NCBI GenBank assembly: GCA_019828545.1
Contig: JACVRA010000637.1
Location: 1-25,566, forward strand
Length of the DNA: 25,566 nt
Source: Paracamarosporium sp. OC-R06-R3
Taxonomy: Eukaryota > Ascomycota > Dothideomycetes > Pleosporales > Didymosphaeriaceae
Direction: 5' to 3'
Below, piece after piece: positions 21,778 to 25,566 of this stretch. The translations under genes and the position numbers were made by a program. The notes under the pieces are model-generated. The model searched no databases, was not told where the DNA came from, and saw only the letters and a list, made by a program, of their open reading frames with translations. How positions within the stretch are numbered: the stretch's first letter is position 1; the number at the start of each line of letters is the position of its first letter.

Positions 21778-24218
21778 TTATAAAATAGCCAGCGGAATAG
21801 ACTTTGGTAGATCTCGGGAGCTAAACCCAACGTGTACTTGGAATTGACCAGCCGGGACACGCCACGCCTGATCCCCAACATCCCAGAAGCTAAGATCTCT
21901 TCGAGTCAATTGAAAAGTGGCATTTTTTGCTTCACCAGGTGCGAGTTGCACCTTGCGAAAGCCACGAAGAGCGCGGACTGGAGTTCCTGTTGGAGTTGAA
22001 TCGGCTGGAAACGACAGATACAACTGTACCACAGAGGCACCTTCCCTACCTCCAGTATTTGAAACCTGCACCATGATCTCTGTCAACGGCTTGTACAGGT
22101 CGCCCAGTGGGATCTTCCGGTTGCCGGCCGAAATCGAGTCTGATGCTTCATCGACGATTGGTGAAATGGAAAGATCTGTGGTGAGCTGAAACGTCGTGTA
22201 GCTCAATCCAAAACCGAATTCGTACAATGGCGCGAGCTGCAGGGCATCAAAGTGACGGTAATCAATAAGAAGCCCCTCTGTGAAATTTGACTGCCAGGCA
22301 CTAGAACCAGTGACCTCCTGGCTCATAAGGCTTATTACAGGGATGTCGTAATCGTCCGCATTAGCTGGTACTGTATACGGCAGCCGTCCAGAAGGATTAA
22401 CATCGCCCCAGAGGATATCTACGATCGAGTTGCCGGTCTCTTGCCCTGGAAAGTGAGCTGCGATAATAGCTCGAACATTTGTATGGTTCGCCCAAGGCAT
22501 AGTATTTACACCAGCTGAATGAGTAACCACTACAGTGTTGGGGCATTTATCAGCAACATTGTTAACAACCGCTGTTGAGTTCCAATCAGACTCGAAGGAC
22601 ACTCGATCATACCCTTCGGCAGCAAAAGTCTTCAGAAAGACTATGCAAACATCCGGCATAGGATATATGCTGTGGAAATCGGCTGCCGCGAGACGATCAT
22701 TGTTGAGAATATATTGGACCCTAGCTTTGATCTGCCTGGCACGTGCCTTGATTGCATCTAAAGGTGTGACCACATAAGTATGCCGGATGCTGCTTGGACC
22801 TCCACCAATGTCTAGCGTGCCGTATTCAAATCCCACATTCGTCGCAAGAGGATCCTGGTAGACTAGTCCATCCGTGAGATCTCCGGCATCGTTGCCAAAA
22901 ACCCCGATATTCGTGGGCGATCCTAACGGAAGCGTATCGTTGACGTTCTTTAACAGTACCGCACCCGCAGCACCGATTTGTCGGATGAGAGCCGCATGGT
23001 CTCCTCTAACATCGCGAGCAGGAGGGTTTATGGCGGAAGGGCCCAAGTTCTGTTGATACTGTGAGGCGATGACCGACAGAGTGGAAGGATCAAGGGTGGG
23101 AAAATCATGGCCGTCTTGCCCTAGTAAGTAATACTGGATCAGAATCCGCCGGGCCATTTCATCGAGTCTATTCGTTGACACACTTCCATCCTGAACGGCT
23201 GTTGCAACGCGATCTACAAACCAAGAAACACCCTGTCCTGGAATAGTAGTACCCGGCATCTCCAAATCTAGACCAGCGTTGATAGAGGCAGCCGTAGAGT
23301 GCGTGGCGTACCAATCGGAAACCGTATAGCCCTGAAAACCTAACTCTTCTCTCAAGATAGTGGTCAAGAGGTTCGAGTTCTCACAGGCATACGTCTGATT
23401 GAATCGATTATAGCTACACATGACTGCTGCTGACTTAGCGTTGACGGCGTCCATGAATGGCCAAAGATACAGCTCGTGAAGGGTCCTATCATCCATATTG
23501 GAGGAGATTGCTTCAACGTTAGAACCATCCAGCAGCGTGGAGTTTGTTCTCTGTGTCTCCTGTTCATTCCCAACAAAATGCTTTGCTACTGCTTGAACGC
23601 CTGTACTTTGAAAGCCACGGATGGTCGTATTCATGGCGACACCAGTAAGATACGGGTCAGGTGAGAACCCTTCCCAGTTGCGCCCACCAAGCGGATGGCG
23701 CCCAAGAGGGCCAGCGACAGGACTGCAGATCATTGGTCAGATCCTCTGATGCGACATAGAGTGTAGCAACTAACATACCCAAAAATAGCATGCATACCTT
23801 TGGCGCGAAATTCGTCACCAATGGCAACGGCGCGTCGGTACATGAGGTCACGATCCCATGTTGCAGCAGTCGTCAGCCCAGCGGGAAACACACTGGTCAG
23901 ATCTGCACGATTAGCTCCAGAAGAGCCGTCAGAGTAGCAGATACCGCTGAAATTAAGACGCGCAATAGGCCCTACGCTACCAATGCAGCCAAGTCCAGTT
24001 ACAGGATTCGCGCCAGTAACGACATATGTTTTCTCTCTCAGCGTGAGTTGTTCAAGGAGCGCGTTGGCCTTCCCAAGTGCGGCAGCCCATTCTAAAGTAA
24101 AACCAGGTAAACCTCAGTGTGAATTCATGAGGAGATCAGGTTTGCACGTACCATCAGTTGCAGACGCGGCGTGCACCAGCGGCGTATATGCCATTGAGAG
24201 TATAAAAAAAAGATACAT
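21778..24218 (-). CDS. Secreted glycoside hydrolase family 3 (beta-glucosidase type)
   Basis: Exons 24218-24152, 24091-23779 and 23722-21778 give 774 aa, a normal length. A signal peptide (MYLFFILSMAYTPLVHAAS) is followed by the (beta/alpha)8 domain. Landmarks are GIGSV-like GCIGSVGPI, ICYSDGSSGAN, FPAGLTTAATWD, GPVAGPLGRHPLGGRNWEGF, KHFVGNEQE near 174, MCSYNR, and TVSDW with the nucleophile Asp near 263. The alpha/beta sandwich domain has the FAAEGYDR segment carrying the likely acid/base Glu, and HFPGQETGNSIVDILWGD. A C-terminal fibronectin-III-like domain contains VSNTGGREGASVVQLYL. The enzyme would release terminal beta-linked glucose (or xylose in some relatives) from cello-oligosaccharides or glycosides outside the cell. 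Exon 1 uses a GTACGT donor. The TATTTAA box about 60 bp upstream of ATG fits this start. It appears intact. Confidence 0.96.
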
Positions 24219-24278
24219 TGGCAACGTTGATTTGAGAAAGACACAGTGTGAAGACTTCTGTAGGTAGAACGTGGTGCC

Positions 24279-24285
24279 TTAAATA
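24279..24285 (-). promoter_or_regulatory. TATA-like element of the GH3 gene
   Basis: TATTTAA on the minus strand, about 61 bp upstream of the GH3 ATG. Distance and sequence fit a core promoter box; no experimental support. Confidence 0.4.
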
Positions 24286-24595
24286 GTCGATCAGGCTACA
24301 TAACATATCCAAAGCTTTCGCAGTACGTTAATGCAAAGAAGACTTGGCATACATTGGGCGGCTCGTGTCCGTCGTATTACACCTAGTGAGATTGTCCTTA
24401 TTATACGGTATCTTAGTAGCCTGTGCACGCACGTTTACTATGAATATTTATAAATCTATACAAGTCTAAACATTTCTTAGAATTTATGTCTTCATAACTA
24501 TGTATTTTTTCTTAAATCTTATAATATATTTAATATTTCAAATTTCTATTTATATTAATTCTAATGTTTTACTAAATTGAATAACTTTTGGCATA
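24286..24595. other. GH3 upstream region grading into AT-rich DNA
   Basis: The part next to the GH3 gene has normal composition. From about 24440 it becomes strongly AT-rich with no open frames, marking the border of the repeat-derived, RIP-like block that reaches the window end. Confidence 0.6.
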
Positions 24596-24664
24596 TTAAC
24601 GTACCTCACGGGCGAGCGACTTACACGGGCGAACAACTTACGCTGTTAAGCCCCTACTAAAACG
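24596..24664 (+). repeat. Terminal-repeat-like sequence, copy A, with two 17-bp tandem units
   Basis: Starts TTAACGTAC and ends AAGCCCCTACTAAA. Inside, two head-to-tail 17-bp units lie at 24607-24623 and 24624-24640, both beginning CACGGGCGA and ending CTTA. The same arrangement recurs at 24975. It is GC-rich within otherwise AT-rich DNA, like the end of a transposable element. Confidence 0.75.
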
Positions 24665-24974
24665 TACTATTACCTATAGTACAACGCGATGTCTTAACCA
24701 CCTAATTAGCTACTAAAATTAAATAAAGCTTAATTACAGCTTGCGCTTTAGGCTATTAAACAAGACGTAACTTTAACCTAGTAATGTGCTGTAGCTATCT
24801 ACAACGTTCCTTAAAAGTTAATTAGCTAAAGATACGCTAGAATTACCTTTTAACGCAATTACTCGCCTAACTTAATAAAGCTACTTAAGATAGAAGAGCA
24901 GGTAATTGTTTAGTATATCTTTAACCTAAACGTATAAAGATTTCTACCTTAACTTACTACTATAAAGAATATAG
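24665..24974. other. AT-rich spacer between repeat copies
   Basis: About 310 bp of AT-rich sequence, with stops frequent in the frames I read. I found no transposase motif on the minus strand here. It could be the inside of a small non-autonomous element or decayed element flank. Confidence 0.4.
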
Positions 24975-25036
24975 TTAACGTACATCACGGGCAAGTGGCC
25001 GACACGGGCAAGTGGCTGAGAATACCAAGCCCCTAC
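24975..25036 (+). repeat. Terminal-repeat-like sequence, copy B, with two 17-bp tandem units
   Basis: Same orientation and layout as copy A: TTAACGTAC, then units at 24986-25002 and 25003-25019 (both CACGGGCAAGTGGC.GA), then AAGCCCCTACTAAA. The two units differ from each other at one base. Position about 95 bp beyond the stop of the decayed transposase suggests it is that element's 3' terminus. Confidence 0.75.
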
Positions 25037-25129
25037 TAAAGTCTATACTATACACGATAGTATAGAATTACTATAAATTACTATAAAAAATTATAATAGT
25101 ACAATCTACTTAGAATCTACTTCTATAGG

Positions 25130-25566
25130 TTACTTATAAGTTGTTCTATTGTGCCTAGGCTGGCTGTAGTATCTATAGCGCTGTTAAGTCAATTTGCCTC
25201 TATTAGCGTATACCCTCTTCTTCGCCTTCTTCCTATTACTACGCGCTGTAAAGTCCTTTAGAGTGGCTAGCCGTAGGCTTTCTTTAGCTATTAGAATACC
25301 TTTATGCTGTACACGCTTTCTTTTATACAATTTACGTCGTGTAGTAGCCTTATTAGTAGCTTAAAGTTTAACGTTACGTTTAGTTATTAATACTAGAGAA
25401 TGTACTATTATCTCTACGCCTTTTATAAGCTTTTTAATAGCCTTAACTATTAAAGTTAGAGAACTATCTATATACCTTTAAATCCTTTATTTTACTAGGG
25501 TTAATTACAATCCTAATTTTAGAGTATTTTTTAGTATTTATAACTACTAGTTACTATAACTTATAG
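25130..25566 (-). pseudogene. 3' part of a RIP-decayed pogo/Fot1-like DDE transposase
   Basis: On the minus strand a frame with internal stops reads IKKLIKGVEIIVHSLVLITK, then RRKLYKRKRVQHKGILIAKE, a basic RKKAKKR stretch, and a tail QRYRYYSQPRHNRTTYK ending at 25130-25132. This matches the C-terminal tail of fungal pogo/Fot1 transposases, which ends in a CCHC zinc knuckle. Here the three Cys positions read Tyr and the Gly reads Arg, all explicable by G-to-A changes (C-to-T on the other strand), the RIP signature. In-frame TAA codons fit the same process. The DDE catalytic core lies beyond the right edge. The copy is inactive. Confidence 0.72.

Noticed and set aside
24440..25566. AT-rich block considered as centromere or telomere-proximal DNA
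   Set aside because: Transposase tail and element-end repeats explain it as a RIP-affected transposon; no telomere repeat is present.
1..25566. tRNA genes and CRISPR arrays
   Set aside because: I found no convincing B-box in intergenic DNA with a foldable cloverleaf, and no regularly spaced repeats. The sequence is eukaryotic.

Overview
The window is nuclear DNA of a filamentous ascomycete (Pezizomycotina). Genes are split by short introns (48-124 bp) with GT..AG ends and branch sites of the CTAAC/CTGAC type. The families are typical of such fungi: an NRPS-like A-T-R reductase, a Dal5-type MFS transporter, a PTH11/SAT4-like rhodopsin-fold membrane protein, a fungal ABCC transporter and a secreted GH3 enzyme. 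The right end is AT-rich and looks damaged by RIP (repeat-induced point mutation). Gene models were built by hand from frame continuity and splice signals. No species can be named.

Layout. 1-271: an open frame entering from the left edge, possibly the 3' end of a gene. 361-2115 (+): MFS transporter, 6 exons, convergent with 2243-5463 (-), an NRPS-like adenylation-thiolation-reductase enzyme, 2 exons. A 1.1-kb intergenic region separates the latter from a divergent seven-TM rhodopsin-like protein at 6574-7957 (+, 5 exons). 7958-10088 is largely gene-free, with a faint relic of an ABC nucleotide-binding domain near 8.5-8.9 kb. 10089-11084 (+): secreted, Cys-rich, single-pass protein of WSC/Mid2-like layout. 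12251-17186 (-): full-length ABCC transporter, 8 exons.

On both sides of the ABCC gene, on its strand, lie decayed pieces of a TPR-CHAT protein gene. The N-terminal side (TPRs, linker, start of CHAT) is at about 18405-19550 and the C-terminal CHAT core at about 11158-11500. Order and orientation fit one ancestral TPR-CHAT gene split by a segment that carried the ABCC gene. This is the most interesting structural point in the window, but it remains an inference.

20098-21448 (+): secreted alpha/beta hydrolase, 3 exons, convergent with 21778-24218 (-), a secreted GH3 beta-glucosidase-type enzyme, 3 exons. From about 24440 to the end the DNA is AT-rich. It holds two direct copies of a terminal-repeat-like sequence built from 17-bp tandem units, and the 3' part of a RIP-decayed pogo/Fot1-like transposase (-) that runs off the right edge.

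Together the NRPS-like enzyme, MFS transporter and possibly the ABCC transporter could form a small accessory metabolic locus with export functions. The hydrolase/GH3 pair looks like secreted nutrient-acquisition or plant-polymer/glycoside processing. Nothing in the window is proven to be a novel system.
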